Positions 44,937 through 55,632 of a stretch of 64,000 bases of DNA are shown piece after piece. The DNA lies in the NCBI GenBank assembly GCA_041228285.1, contig CP166133.1:2885380-2949379 (forward strand), given 5' to 3'. Source of the DNA: Neisseriaceae bacterium CLB008. Its GTDB lineage: Bacteria > Pseudomonadota > Gammaproteobacteria > Burkholderiales > Neisseriaceae. The position numbers and the translations under genes are program-made. Every line of letters begins with the position of its first letter. The first letter of the stretch is position 1. The notes under the pieces are model-generated. The model was not told the DNA's origin, searched no databases, and saw nothing but the letters and a program-made list of their open reading frames with translations.

Positions 44937-45586
44937 GCGCTTAACTGCCCTTCTTTGAGTCGCAAAATTCGGTGGCCATAATCGGCCATTAAGGTTTCAT
45001 CATGAGCCGACACCAACACGGTCACGCCCGCCTGATGGAAGGAGCGAAACAATTCCATAATGTCTAAGGCGTAAGCACGATCCAGGTTAGCAGAGGGCTC
45101 GTCGGCAATCAGCAAACTGGGCTTATTCACCACCGCTCGGGCAATGCACAAACGCTGCTGCTCGCCACCGGACAGGCTTTCTGGGCGCGCCAGCTCTTTA
45201 CCTTTTAAACCCACTTTATCAATCGCCACTAAGGCGCGCTCAATGGCTTGATCGCGTGAATAGCCAGCAATTTGCAAAGGCAGCAACACATTGTCGATGA
45301 CGTTGCGGTCAAACAAAATTTTGTGGTCTTGAAACACGATGCCGATGTGCTGACGCATATAACCCAGCTGATTGTCATTCAGCTTGCTCAAATCTTGGTT
45401 ATTAAACATCACCTTGCCCGAAGACGGCTTGGTAATCCCTGAAATTAATTTTAAAATCGTGGACTTGCCCGCACCAGAGTGGCCGGCCAAGAACACCATT
45501 TCACCATGATGTACTTCAAAGCTTAAATTCTTTAACGCCGTAAAGCCACCCGGATAGGTTTTGCTCACTTGTTCAAAACGAATCAT
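44933..45586 (-). CDS. ftsE: Cell division ATP-binding protein FtsE
   Basis: This 217-residue ABC ATPase has Walker A GHSGAGKS, the signature LSGGEQQRL, Walker B LLIADEP and the H-loop SAHDE. The opening MIRFEQVSKTYPGGFTALKN is characteristic of FtsE. It partners FtsX and lies between ftsY and ftsX in the conserved ftsYEX cluster. Confidence 0.96.
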   Translation of the reverse strand: MIRFEQVSKTYPGGFTALKNLSFEVHHGEMVFLAGHSGAGKSTILKLISGITKPSSGKVMFNNQDLSKLNDNQLGYMRQHIGIVFQDHKILFDRNVIDNVLLPLQIAGYSRDQAIERALVAIDKVGLKGKELARPESLSGGEQQRLCIARAVVNKPSLLIADEPSANLDRAYALDIMELFRSFHQAGVTVLVSAHDETLMADYGHRILRLKEGQLSA

Positions 45587-45625
45587 CTTTGCATACTTTC
45601 TGTCAGGGTTAAGAACCGCCGTTGG

Positions 45626-47047
<1,422 letters not shown>

Positions 47048-47118
47048 AATTCTGCTTGTCTTGAAATAAGGCTGTAAATACCTACCATTGTATCGGTAAA
47101 TCATGAGGGGATAAATAA

Positions 47119-48450
47119 ATGCGTCAGATTTGTTTCACATTAATCACACTATTGGGCATGACCGCCCTGCCCATACAGGCAAAAACCTTAACGCAGTCCC
47201 TAGACAACGGCCTTAAAGTCATCATTAAAGAAGATCATCGTGCTCCCGTAGCCGTGTCCCAAATCTGGTATCGCGTCGGCAGCGTAGACGAGCTCAACGG
47301 CACCACAGGCCTCAGCCATGCGCTGGAACACCTGATGTTTAAAGGCACCGACAGCGTGCCCGCCGGTGAATTCAGTCGTCTAGTGGCCGCCACCGGTGGC
47401 CAATTCAACGCCTTCACCAGCCAAGACCAAACCGTGTATTACGAAACCACGGCCGCCAGTGCCTTGCCGCAAATGCTGAAGCTGGAAGCTGACCGCATGG
47501 CCAATTTGAATTTCAGCGATGAAGCATTTACCAACGAGATGGACGTCATCAAAGAAGAACGCCGCATGCGCACCGACGACACGCCTGGCGGCGTACTGTG
47601 GGAAGGCCTCTTGGCCAACGCCTTTATCGCCAGCCCATCTCGCCTACCCGTTATTGGTTGGATGAACGACCTTGACCACATGCAGGCAAACGATTTACGG
47701 GACTGGTACAAACAGTGGTATGCCCCCAATAACGCCACCGTCATCATCGTCGGTGACGTCAACGCCGAGGAAACCTTAGCCGTCATCAAACGTGAGTTTG
47801 GCGGCCTGAAGCCACAAACCCTGCCGCTACGCAAACCGCAGCTAGAGCCCGCCCAAAAAGGCATTAAACGGGTTGAGGTCAGCGCGCCTTCCGAACTGCC
47901 GATTCTGGCCTTGGCCTATAAAGTCCCCAAACTCATCAAGCTAAACGACAAAGAACCCTATGCGCTGGCTATGCTGGCTGCGGTTTTAGACGGCCATGAA
48001 GCCAGCCGCCTCAGTAAAAAATTGGTGCGTGAAGACAAAATCGCCCTCAGCGTCAGCGCCGGCTATGACTTATTCAACCGCGGCGCGAGCCTGTTTACCC
48101 TGACCGCCATGCCCATTCAAGGCCAAAATCTAGCCGATATTGAAGCCGCTCTAAAAGCAGTGGTCAGCGAGATCGCCCAAAAAGGCGTATCCGATGCGGA
48201 ATTAAAACGCATCCGTAACCAAATGGATGCTTCTGACGTGTACAAAAAAGACTCGATGGAAGGCCAAGCCCTAAGCATGGGCTATTTAGAAATGGTGGGC
48301 TTTGGGCATGAAGCCGAAGCCACGATGAAGAAAAACATGCAAAAAATCACCAGTAAAGACATTCAGGCCGCAGCGCAATCGCTGATTGACGACCGACTCA
48401 CCGTGGTCACGCTCAAGCCTGAACCGATCAACCCTGCTCCTAAACCATAG
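47119..48450 (+). CDS. M16 zinc metallopeptidase, catalytic member
   Basis: This 443-residue secreted protein has a signal peptide ([20 protein letters not shown], then AKT). It has the inverse zinc motif HALEH (HxxEH), with a downstream Glu in the [12 protein letters not shown] region, as in pitrilysin/processing-peptidase family M16. It acts in the periplasm on peptides; the substrate is unknown. It is followed 15 bp later by a second M16 protein and probably forms a heterodimer with it. Confidence 0.9.
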   Translation: MRQICFTLITLLGMTALPIQAKTLTQSLDNGLKVIIKEDHRAPVAVSQIWYRVGSVDELNGTTGLSHALEHLMFKGTDSVPAGEFSRLVAATGGQFNAFTSQDQTVYYETTAASALPQMLKLEADRMANLNFSDEAFTNEMDVIKEERRMRTDDTPGGVLWEGLLANAFIASPSRLPVIGWMNDLDHMQANDLRDWYKQWYAPNNATVIIVGDVNAEETLAVIKREFGGLKPQTLPLRKPQLEPAQKGIKRVEVSAPSELPILALAYKVPKLIKLNDKEPYALAMLAAVLDGHEASRLSKKLVREDKIALSVSAGYDLFNRGASLFTLTAMPIQGQNLADIEAALKAVVSEIAQKGVSDAELKRIRNQMDASDVYKKDSMEGQALSMGYLEMVGFGHEAEATMKKNMQKITSKDIQAAAQSLIDDRLTVVTLKPEPINPAPKP

Positions 48451-48465
48451 AAAGGCCATCATCCT

Positions 48466-49767
48466 ATGCGCATCCAAACCTTAGGCCTTGTGGCCCTTTT
48501 CGCCACCGCCTCCATGGCAGCACACGCCGTTGACATTCAAAGCTGGCAGCTTAAAAATGGCGCCAAAGTTTTATTCATTGAGAGCCATCAAAACCCCATT
48601 GTTGACGTCAGCGTGTCGTTTAACGCCGGCGGCATGCAGGACGATCCCGCCAAACTAGGTGTAGCCGGCTTTACCGGTGGCCTAATGGACGCAGGCGCCG
48701 GCGACTTAGATGAGGAAGCCTTCAACGAGCGCACCGCAGATTTAGCCGTCAGCATCAGCAGCGCCGCGGGTACTGAAAGTGCAGGCGTGGGCTTTCGCAG
48801 CCTGAGCAAAAAAGACGTCCTTAATCCAACCGTCGCCCTCACTAATTTGGTGTTGACCAAGCCACGCTTTGACGCCGCCATTTTAAAACGCGAGCAAGAC
48901 CGTGCAGTGTTAAGCCTGAAGCAAGGCGAAACCAGCCCCGGATTTTTAAGCGCCCGCGCCTACGCCACGCTTAACTACGGCGACCATCCTTATGGCTATG
49001 GCGCCAAAACCACCGAAGCCAGCATTCGCGCCATCAGCCGTGACGACTTAGTGCGCTTTCATCAAGCCTATTACGCGCAAGACAACGCCATTGTGTCCAT
49101 CGTCGGCGACCTCAGCAAAGCCCAAGCCAACACCCTAGCCGAACGCCTATTGCAAGGCCTACCGGCCAAGGCCTCAGAGCTGCGGACTTTGCCGAAAGTC
49201 GACACCGATAAAAAAGGACAACGCCGCAACATCGCCCACCCTTCTAGCCAAGCCAGCATTGTGATGGGCTACCCCGTCATCACCCGCGACGACCCTGATT
49301 ACTACGCCTTCATGGTCGGTAACTACATTTTGGGCGGCGGTGGCTTTGAGTCGCGCTTGATGAAAGAGCTCCGCGACAACCGTGGCTTGACCTACGGCGT
49401 ATCTAGCTCGTTCAGCCCCAGCTTAGAAAAAGGCACCTTCAGCATTGGCTTAAAAACCAAGAAAGCCACCACCGAAGAAGCCTTGGCCTTAAGCCAAAAA
49501 GTGCTGACCGACTATTTAAAACAGGGCCCCAGCGCTACTGAAGTCAAACAGGCACAGGACAATATGATTGGCGGCTTCCCGCTACGCATAGACACCAACG
49601 CCAAACTGCTGAGCTATTTAAGCCTCATCGGCCAATACAATCTGCCCTTGACCTACTTAGACGACTACCCCAAAGCCGTCGCCAAAGTGACCCCGGAGCA
49701 GATTAAAGAAGTGTGGCAACGCCGCATTAACCCTGCCTTTTTAAACATCGTGGTGGTGGGCGGCTAA
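48466..49767 (+). CDS. M16 family protein, non-catalytic partner
   Basis: This 433-residue secreted protein has a signal peptide (MRIQTLGLVALFATASMAAH). The zinc-site position reads FTGGLMDAG instead of HxxEH, so it lacks the metal ligands. The C-terminal half keeps the GGGGFESRLMKELRDNRGLTYGV substrate-binding pattern, in pieces GGGGFESRLMKELR and RGLTYGV. Such subunits pair with a catalytic M16 partner, here the preceding gene. Followed by a strong terminator. Confidence 0.9.
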   Translation: MRIQTLGLVALFATASMAAHAVDIQSWQLKNGAKVLFIESHQNPIVDVSVSFNAGGMQDDPAKLGVAGFTGGLMDAGAGDLDEEAFNERTADLAVSISSAAGTESAGVGFRSLSKKDVLNPTVALTNLVLTKPRFDAAILKREQDRAVLSLKQGETSPGFLSARAYATLNYGDHPYGYGAKTTEASIRAISRDDLVRFHQAYYAQDNAIVSIVGDLSKAQANTLAERLLQGLPAKASELRTLPKVDTDKKGQRRNIAHPSSQASIVMGYPVITRDDPDYYAFMVGNYILGGGGFESRLMKELRDNRGLTYGVSSSFSPSLEKGTFSIGLKTKKATTEEALALSQKVLTDYLKQGPSATEVKQAQDNMIGGFPLRIDTNAKLLSYLSLIGQYNLPLTYLDDYPKAVAKVTPEQIKEVWQRRINPAFLNIVVVGG

Positions 49768-49790
49768 TCGACTCACCCTTTTGCACACCC

Positions 49791-49824
49791 TAGCCGTTTG
49801 CACACAATGCAAACGGCTATTTTT
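49791..49824 (+). terminator. Intrinsic terminator after the M16 pair
   Basis: TAGCCGTTTGCA (49791-49802) pairs perfectly with TGCAAACGGCTA (49808-49819) around a 5-nt loop, followed by TTTTT. It ends the two-gene M16 transcript 24 nt after the second stop. Confidence 0.9.
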
Positions 49825-49840
49825 ACGCTACAATAGCCTG

Positions 49841-52051
49841 ATGAATACGCCCAATCCCTCCCTACTCGCCAACCTTAATGATCAACAGCTGGCCGCCATT
49901 ACTTGGCCAGACGAACCCTGCCTCGTGTTGGCCGGCGCCGGCAGCGGCAAAACTCGGGTGCTGACCACCCGCATTGCCTGGCTGCTGCACAACCACCGCG
50001 CCAGTAGCCACAGCATTTTGGCCGTAACCTTTACCAATAAGGCCGCCAAGGAAATGCAGGCCCGACTGGGAGCGATGGTGCCGTTTAACGTACGGGCCAT
50101 GTGGATGGGCACGTTTCACGGCCTGTGCCATCGGTTTTTACGCCTACACGCCAAAGACGCTAACCTACCCAGCACGTTTCAAATTCTAGACAGCTCAGAT
50201 CAGCTATCGATGATTAAGCGTTTGCTAAAAGAACATCAAGTGTCAGAAGACAAAGTCCAGCCGCGTAGCCTACAAGGCTTCATCAGCAGCCAAAAAGAAG
50301 CTGGCTTTCGCGCCAGCATGCTGTCAGCGCCCGACGCCCATATGAAGCTGATGATTCAGCTGTTTGACGTCTACGATCAACAGTGTCAACGCGAAGGCGT
50401 GGTGGATTTTTCTGAACTGCTGCTGCGTAGCTACGAAGTTTTGGTCAACAACGAACCGTTACGCACCCATTACCAAAATCGTTTCAGCCACATTCTGGTG
50501 GACGAATTTCAAGACACCAATAAACTACAATATAAGTGGCTGAAGCTGCTGGCTGGCCCGAATACCGCCTTGTTTGCCGTGGGTGATGATGACCAAAGCA
50601 TCTACGCGTTTCGCGGCGCCAACGTCGGCAATATGAACGACTTAATGCGTGAATTCAATATTGAGGCGCCGATCAAACTCGAGCAAAACTACCGTAGCGT
50701 CGGCAACATTCTGGCCGCCGCCAATGCGGTGATCGAGCACAATGATGACCGTTTAGGTAAAAATCTGCACACCGAAGCCGGTGACGGCGAGAAAATCCGC
50801 CTGCATTTTGCCAATAATGATTTTGAAGAGGCACAGCTGGTTTGTGACGAAGCCAAGAGCCTCGAGCGCGAAGGCTGGGCCTTAAGCAATATGGCCATCC
50901 TCTACCGCAGCAACGCCCAATCGCGAGTGATTGAGCAAATCCTATTCCGCGCTGGCGTTCCGTACAAAATCTATGGCGGCCTACGCTTCTTCGAGCGCCA
51001 AGAGATCAAACACGCCCTGGCCTATTTGCGCCTCGTGGCCAACGAACACGACGACAACGCCCTACTGCGGGTGATCAACGTGCCCGCACGCGGCATCGGT
51101 ACCCGCTCGGTCGAGGCCCTACAGGCGCTGGCCCAAACCCACGGCGTGTCGCTGTGGCAGGCCGCCTGCATGCAGGCGCAAAACAAGCCAGCCTCTAAAA
51201 TAGGCGCGTTTATTTTATTGGTCGACGCCCTCAAACAAGTCGCCCAAAGCAGCATCTTGCCAGACTTAATGCGTGAGGTGATTCATCAATCAGGCTTATA
51301 CGGTTTTTACGAAAACAATCCCAAAGAAAGCCAGGATCGCCTAGACAACTTAAACGAATTAATCAGCGCGGCCACCACCTTTGACCCCAACGACGTCATG
51401 TTTGAAGCGCCCGAGGCCGAAAGCACCGAACCGGTGTCGCCGCTGTTGGCTTTTTTAAGCAATGCCGCCTTAGAGTCGGGCGAACATCAAGCCATTGAAG
51501 GCGTAGAAGCCTTACAGATGATGACCATCCACGCCGCCAAAGGCTTGGAATTTGACGCCGTGTTCTTAACCGGCCTCGAAGAGGGTCTCTTTCCCAGCGA
51601 ATACAGCCTAGCCGAACACGGCGGCCTCGCCGAAGAGCGCCGGCTGATGTATGTGGCCATCACCCGCGCGCGCAAGCGGCTGTATTTAAGCGCTGCCCAG
51701 CAGCGTATGCTGCACGGCAAGACCCACTTCGGCCTCTTATCACGCTTTATTGATGAGATCCCCCCTGTTTTGGTACACAAAACCTCGGCCACTTATGACC
51801 ACGCCGACGTGGCCTACACCAACCCCTATCAAAAACCGCGCACCCAAACGACGGCACTGGCCAAAAACCTCAAACAAACCCAAATCTACGCCGGCTTTGA
51901 GATTGGCCAAAACGTGCGCCACGCCAAGTTCGGCACCGGTGTCATCATCGATGCCGAGGCTAATGGAGACAGCGCCAAACTCCACATTAACTTCGGCCGC
52001 GAAGGGGTGAAGTGGCTAGACACCCAGTACGCCAACCTAGAGGCCGTTTAA
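49841..52051 (+). CDS. uvrD: UvrD/Rep family DNA helicase
   Basis: From the ATG at 49841 (MNTPNPSLLANLNDQQLAAI) this is 736 residues. An upstream TTG-started frame runs through the terminator and was rejected. The motifs are the Q motif NDQQLAAIT, Walker A AGAGSGKT, DEFQDTN, GDDDQSIYAFRGA, YRS and VAITRARKRLYL. It unwinds DNA 3' to 5' in repair. A -10-like TACAAT at 49829-49834 lies so close that the mRNA may be leaderless. Confidence 0.93.
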   Translation: MNTPNPSLLANLNDQQLAAITWPDEPCLVLAGAGSGKTRVLTTRIAWLLHNHRASSHSILAVTFTNKAAKEMQARLGAMVPFNVRAMWMGTFHGLCHRFLRLHAKDANLPSTFQILDSSDQLSMIKRLLKEHQVSEDKVQPRSLQGFISSQKEAGFRASMLSAPDAHMKLMIQLFDVYDQQCQREGVVDFSELLLRSYEVLVNNEPLRTHYQNRFSHILVDEFQDTNKLQYKWLKLLAGPNTALFAVGDDDQSIYAFRGANVGNMNDLMREFNIEAPIKLEQNYRSVGNILAAANAVIEHNDDRLGKNLHTEAGDGEKIRLHFANNDFEEAQLVCDEAKSLEREGWALSNMAILYRSNAQSRVIEQILFRAGVPYKIYGGLRFFERQEIKHALAYLRLVANEHDDNALLRVINVPARGIGTRSVEALQALAQTHGVSLWQAACMQAQNKPASKIGAFILLVDALKQVAQSSILPDLMREVIHQSGLYGFYENNPKESQDRLDNLNELISAATTFDPNDVMFEAPEAESTEPVSPLLAFLSNAALESGEHQAIEGVEALQMMTIHAAKGLEFDAVFLTGLEEGLFPSEYSLAEHGGLAEERRLMYVAITRARKRLYLSAAQQRMLHGKTHFGLLSRFIDEIPPVLVHKTSATYDHADVAYTNPYQKPRTQTTALAKNLKQTQIYAGFEIGQNVRHAKFGTGVIIDAEANGDSAKLHINFGREGVKWLDTQYANLEAV

Positions 52052-52062
52052 GCTTCAAACCA

Positions 52063-52093
52063 ATAAAACCCCAGACCTAGTCTGGGGTTTTAT
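52063..52093. terminator. Bidirectional terminator between uvrD and iacR
   Basis: ATAAAACCCCAGAC pairs with GTCTGGGGTTTTAT across a CTA loop, with A and T runs on both sides. It serves the converging uvrD and iacR genes. Confidence 0.9.
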
Positions 52094-52111
52094 CGTTGCA
52101 GTGGCGTAGGC

Positions 52112-52573
52112 CTAATCGGCTAAATTCTCAAATAACTTAATCAACATGGTATTTAAGCGTGCCAGCTGAATCTTGGTTAAGCCTTCAAAACTATGGCTCA
52201 ACACGCGCGCGCAGGCGTCATTCACCTGAGCCACAATGGCCGCCCCTTTGTCTGTCAGTTGCACCCGCGTGATGCGTGCATCATCAGGACAGCTATAGGT
52301 ATCCACCAAACCGTCGTCCTTTAAACGGTACACGATTTTCGTGACCGTAGAAATTTTCATGATGGTGTGATCGACAATGTCAGAAATACTCACATTATCG
52401 CGCTTAGACAAAACCACCAGAACGCGGCGGCGAGAATTATCTAAATCCAGAGCCTTGAGAGACTCTTCTATGGCTTGTACATAGCGACCGTTGACGCGTG
52501 AGATCCAATAAAATGGAAAATCTTCTAAATCATATTCAGGGTCGTTAAAAGAAGTGGGCGTTTTATTTTTCAT
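52112..52573 (-). CDS. iacR: MarR-family regulator, probable IacR
   Basis: This 153-residue protein has a winged helix (ISDIVDHTIMKISTVTKIVYRLKDDGLV, then the wing TYSCPDDARITRVQLTDKG) and flanking dimerisation helices. It lies directly downstream of the iacHABICDEFG operon on the same strand but after its terminator. In the auxin-degradation loci of Pseudomonas putida 1290 and Acinetobacter baumannii the regulator IacR is also MarR-type. It probably responds to indole-3-acetate or an intermediate. A palindrome lies 18 bp before its start. Confidence 0.8.
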   Translation of the reverse strand: MKNKTPTSFNDPEYDLEDFPFYWISRVNGRYVQAIEESLKALDLDNSRRRVLVVLSKRDNVSISDIVDHTIMKISTVTKIVYRLKDDGLVDTYSCPDDARITRVQLTDKGAAIVAQVNDACARVLSHSFEGLTKIQLARLNTMLIKLFENLAD

Positions 52574-52590
52574 GATGACCTAGCGCAAAA

Positions 52591-52607
52591 ATAATAGTCT
52601 TTATTAT
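52591..52607. promoter_or_regulatory. Palindrome upstream of iacR
   Basis: ATAATA (52591-52596), GTCTT, TATTAT (52602-52607) is an AT-rich inverted repeat of the size MarR dimers bind. Its position 18 bp upstream of the iacR start suggests autorepression. I did not find an exact copy near iacH. Confidence 0.45.
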
Positions 52608-52675
52608 AGGCCAAAGCGTCGAACCGCCACCAATATTTCTTGAATATTCACGTAAATCCAGCGCCCTCATGGGCG

Positions 52676-52709
52676 AAAAAAAACCTCGACCAGCATCAAC
52701 CGACCGAGG
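52676..52709 (-). terminator. Terminator of the iac operon
   Basis: On the minus strand CCTCGGTCGG pairs with CTGGTCGAGG (three G-U pairs) around a 6-nt loop, followed by eight T residues. It lies 159 nt beyond the iacG stop. The region 52710-52868 between iacG and this stem shows no open gene and would be a long 3' untranslated region. The 52608-52675 stretch up to iacR shows nothing else. Confidence 0.8.
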
Positions 52710-52868
52710 GGGAGAAAGTCATGCTCAGCGTTCATCAATCGTTGTATTGAGCGCTCGCTGAGATATCCCGATCCAGCACAAATCAACCCAACCACTACTC
52801 CCGGTTCAAAAATTGAGCATTAAGATTTAAAGTGATCGGATTGGGCTAACCACCCGTTGGCGAAAGGC

Positions 52869-53372
52869 CTAGCCGGCGTGAATCAATTTACCGACGTGGT
52901 GATAGCAGCGGTTGAAATACACCAAACCTTGCTGACGATCACTTTGGCCGCCACAGCGCAGATCCAGCACCTCTGCGTAAAAAATCGTGTGGGTACCCAC
53001 TTCATGGCAGGCCACGATGCGGCAGTCAAAATTCACCAAAGCTTCGATTAAGGTCGGTGCACCGCTTTGCAAAACGTCCCAGTCACCCACAGAAAAACGC
53101 TCTTCCATACTGATGTGACGATTAGCAAAGGCCTGCGAAATGACTTCATGGCCAGCACGTAAAACATTCACGCCTAAAAAGGCATTATTTTTAAAATGGG
53201 CATGCGAGGCTGAACCATTGTTCATACACACCAGCAACGTAGGCGGCTGGTCGGTGACGCTGCACACCGCCGAGGCGGTAAAACCATAACGGCCAGAAGG
53301 CCCATTGGTGGTGATGATGTTGACCGCCCCACTTAAAAAAGACATGGCGTCACGAAATTTTAACGCGTCCAT
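52869..53372 (-). CDS. iacG: Flavin reductase, probable IacG
   Basis: From the ATG at 53372 (MDALKFRDAMSFLSGAVNII) this is 167 residues, with AAAGGA six bases upstream; the longest frame reaches 53450 but overlaps iacF. It has the flavin reductase-like fold pattern (TTNGPSGRYGFTASAVCSVT, PPTLLVCMN) and the C-terminal GGQSDRQQGLVYFNRCYH end. It should supply reduced FMN or FAD to the oxygenase IacA. Last gene of the operon. Confidence 0.85.
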   Translation of the reverse strand: MDALKFRDAMSFLSGAVNIITTNGPSGRYGFTASAVCSVTDQPPTLLVCMNNGSASHAHFKNNAFLGVNVLRAGHEVISQAFANRHISMEERFSVGDWDVLQSGAPTLIEALVNFDCRIVACHEVGTHTIFYAEVLDLRCGGQSDRQQGLVYFNRCYHHVGKLIHAG

Positions 53373-53388
53373 AGACATTCCTTTCATT

Positions 53389-54348
53389 TTAAATGTCGAG
53401 CACCAATCGGGCTGATTTGGCTCGGGAACAGCACAACATGATTTGATCATTGTCTTGCTTTTCTTCGTCGGTTAAATACACGTCTCTGTGCTCGGGTTCG
53501 CCCTCAAGCACGTCACACAGGCAGGTACCACAAATCCCCTGCTCACACGACACTTCAACCTCAATATGGTGTTTGGCCAAGGCCGCCACAATGGTTTCAT
53601 CTGCGCCCACCTGAATGATGAGGCCGCTACGCTTGGCCTCTATTTCAAAGGCGCTGCCGCTAAGGTCTGCGTCTACTTGAAAATATTCTTGATGAATACG
53701 TTCGGGTTCATAACCTGCTGCTAAGGCTTCTGCCTCAACCCACTGCATCAGCCCGACCGGCCCGCACACATAAACATGGGCCTCTTTTTGAGGGGTCAAA
53801 AACATCTGTCGCAAGGCTTGGCGATGATCACCTCCTTGTGCTTTAAAATGGCCTTGTACATGGTTTTTGAAGGGTGCTTGCGCCAGCTCATCAATAAACG
53901 CACACTGTGTTTGATCCTTGCCGCAGTAGTGCAACTCAAATGATTTGCCTTGATGCCACAGGCTGTAAGCCATCGCGATCATGGGGGTGACCCCAATCCC
54001 GCCGCCAATCAAAACCGTATGCTGGGCCTCTGCGTGTAACGCAAACAAATTACGCGGTGGGCTAATTTGAATCTGGTGCCCCACTCGCAGTGCGGCATGT
54101 GCCGCCACCGAGCCGCCGCGTGATTGAGGGTCTTTCAACACCCCTAAGCGATAGGTCTGCTGATCTAGCGGATCGTGGCACAGCGAATATTGACGCACCA
54201 AATTATGGGCCAAATGAACGTCGATATGGGCACCCGCTTCGGCCAGCGGCAAAGGCGCCCCTGCCACATCAGCCAATTCCAACACCAGCACGTTATGGCC
54301 TTGCAGCTCACTTTTTTTGACCACCACGGTTAATAGGTCATCTCTCAC
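53389..54348 (-). CDS. iacF: Rieske-oxygenase reductase with [2Fe-2S], probable IacF
   Basis: This 319-residue protein has an FNR-like flavin domain (RQYSLCHDPL), an NAD domain (GGGIGVTPMIAMAYSLW) and a C-terminal plant-type ferredoxin (CEQGICGTCLC, later LCCSRA). The arrangement matches the phthalate-dioxygenase reductase family. It would pass electrons from NAD(P)H to the IacCD oxygenase. It lies 28 bp after iacE and 16 bp before iacG. Confidence 0.88.
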   Translation of the reverse strand: MRDDLLTVVVKKSELQGHNVLVLELADVAGAPLPLAEAGAHIDVHLAHNLVRQYSLCHDPLDQQTYRLGVLKDPQSRGGSVAAHAALRVGHQIQISPPRNLFALHAEAQHTVLIGGGIGVTPMIAMAYSLWHQGKSFELHYCGKDQTQCAFIDELAQAPFKNHVQGHFKAQGGDHRQALRQMFLTPQKEAHVYVCGPVGLMQWVEAEALAAGYEPERIHQEYFQVDADLSGSAFEIEAKRSGLIIQVGADETIVAALAKHHIEVEVSCEQGICGTCLCDVLEGEPEHRDVYLTDEEKQDNDQIMLCCSRAKSARLVLDI

Positions 54349-54376
54349 TCACCTACTCCTCTCTCTGTTTAGGGTG

Positions 54377-55129
54377 TTAGCGCATCCACAGGCCACCGTT
54401 AATGTCCCACGTGGCGCCGGTGGTAAAGCCGGCGGCGGGGCTTGCCAAGAGAGCCACCGTTTGGCCAACAAAAGCCATGTCACCCAAACGCAGTACGGGA
54501 ATATGCTGCACAATATTGGCCAACTGCTCGGTCGGTACGGCACGATGCACCGCTGGAGAGTCCATGGGCCCTGGCGACACGGCATTAACGGTGACGCCGC
54601 TGGCGGCCCACTCTTTGGCAAACACTTTGGTCAGGGTAATGATGGCGCCCTTACTGGCGGCATAATGAGCGCCGGTGGCGGTACCGCCATTTTGGCCGGC
54701 CAAAGACGCCATGTTGACGATGCGCCCATAGCCTTGGCTGGCTAAATACTGGCCAAAACACTGGCAGGCTAGGAACGTCCCGCGCTGGTTCACCTGAGTG
54801 ACCTGATCAAATTCCGCCGCACTAATCGCCATCACCTTGGTGGTTTGCGTCATGGCCGCATTGTTCACCACCACATGTAAATCGCCCCACTGAGCCAACA
54901 CTTCGGCCAGAACCCGCTCAAAGTCAGCGGCTTGAGTGACGTCTAAGGCCAAAGCCAAAACGGCCGCTGGGCCCACCCCGACTTGGGCGGCGGCACGCGC
55001 TGCACTGGCCTGTGCCGCCACAACGTCTTTATCGGTAAAAACCACATAAAACCCTTGCTGTAATAAGGTCTGTGCGATCACCTCGCCCAATCCCGCAGCG
55101 GCGCCCGTCACCAATGCAATTTGAGCCAT
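54377..55129 (-). CDS. iacE: Short-chain dehydrogenase, probable IacE
   Basis: This 250-residue SDR has TGAAAGLGE, DVTQ, VVNNAAMTQ, the catalytic Ser (NMASLAGQ) and YxxxK (HYAASKGAI), ending in DINGGLWMR. In studied iac pathways the dehydrogenase IacE acts on the hydroxylated indole-acetate intermediate produced by IacA. Placement between the dioxygenase and reductase genes matches other iac loci. Exact substrate is by analogy. Confidence 0.82.
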   Translation of the reverse strand: MAQIALVTGAAAGLGEVIAQTLLQQGFYVVFTDKDVVAAQASAARAAAQVGVGPAAVLALALDVTQAADFERVLAEVLAQWGDLHVVVNNAAMTQTTKVMAISAAEFDQVTQVNQRGTFLACQCFGQYLASQGYGRIVNMASLAGQNGGTATGAHYAASKGAIITLTKVFAKEWAASGVTVNAVSPGPMDSPAVHRAVPTEQLANIVQHIPVLRLGDMAFVGQTVALLASPAAGFTTGATWDINGGLWMR

Positions 55130-55138
55130 AACGCCCCC

Positions 55139-55621
55139 TTATAAAATATAGCCTATGCCCGCTAGGGTATCGGTTGCGTTAATTAGGTTAATGACCTTAC
55201 GCTGGATCTTAAAGCCTGAGCCTTCTTGATCCCGCACCAGCTCAAACAGCACGTCGGCGGTGTAATGCTTGAGCCTTTCTTTACGGTATTCGCGCAGGCT
55301 TTGCGCGCAGCGTACCGTCACCACGCCGTCTTTGTCGGCCAATATCCGAAATCGGGACACGTGGCGCACGGTAATCGCGCGCGGGGCCACCGAGATTGAC
55401 TCACCGCTATTGAGCCGCTGTACCCTGAGACTACGCATGTGGTGATCGTCGTAGGCGTAATTCAAATGATTCTCATGGTCGGTCTCGGTCGGGTCGATGG
55501 GGATGATGTACACGCCTTCTTTCGTCCATAGATCTAACCACGGCTGAAATTCACCATGATCTAACATATCGGCTTCTTGCCAAATAAATGCGCTGGCTTC
55601 ATTTAATAACTGTGTGTTCAT
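55139..55621 (-). CDS. iacD: Aromatic-ring dioxygenase small subunit, probable IacD
   Basis: From the ATG at 55621 (MNTQLLNEASAFIWQEADML) this is 160 residues, with AAGGA seven bases upstream; the frame begins at 55657 inside iacC. It shows the ring-hydroxylating beta-subunit pattern (EADMLDHGEFQPWLDLWTKE, SRFRIL, CAQSLREYRKERL). It stabilises the alpha subunit IacC. It is 11 bp after iacC. Confidence 0.87.
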   Translation of the reverse strand: MNTQLLNEASAFIWQEADMLDHGEFQPWLDLWTKEGVYIIPIDPTETDHENHLNYAYDDHHMRSLRVQRLNSGESISVAPRAITVRHVSRFRILADKDGVVTVRCAQSLREYRKERLKHYTADVLFELVRDQEGSGFKIQRKVINLINATDTLAGIGYIL

Positions 55622-55632
55622 GTCTTTATCCT

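Noticed and set aside
49781-49840. TTG start for the UvrD protein
   Set aside because: The extra codons run through an intrinsic terminator, and the added residues do not resemble the family.
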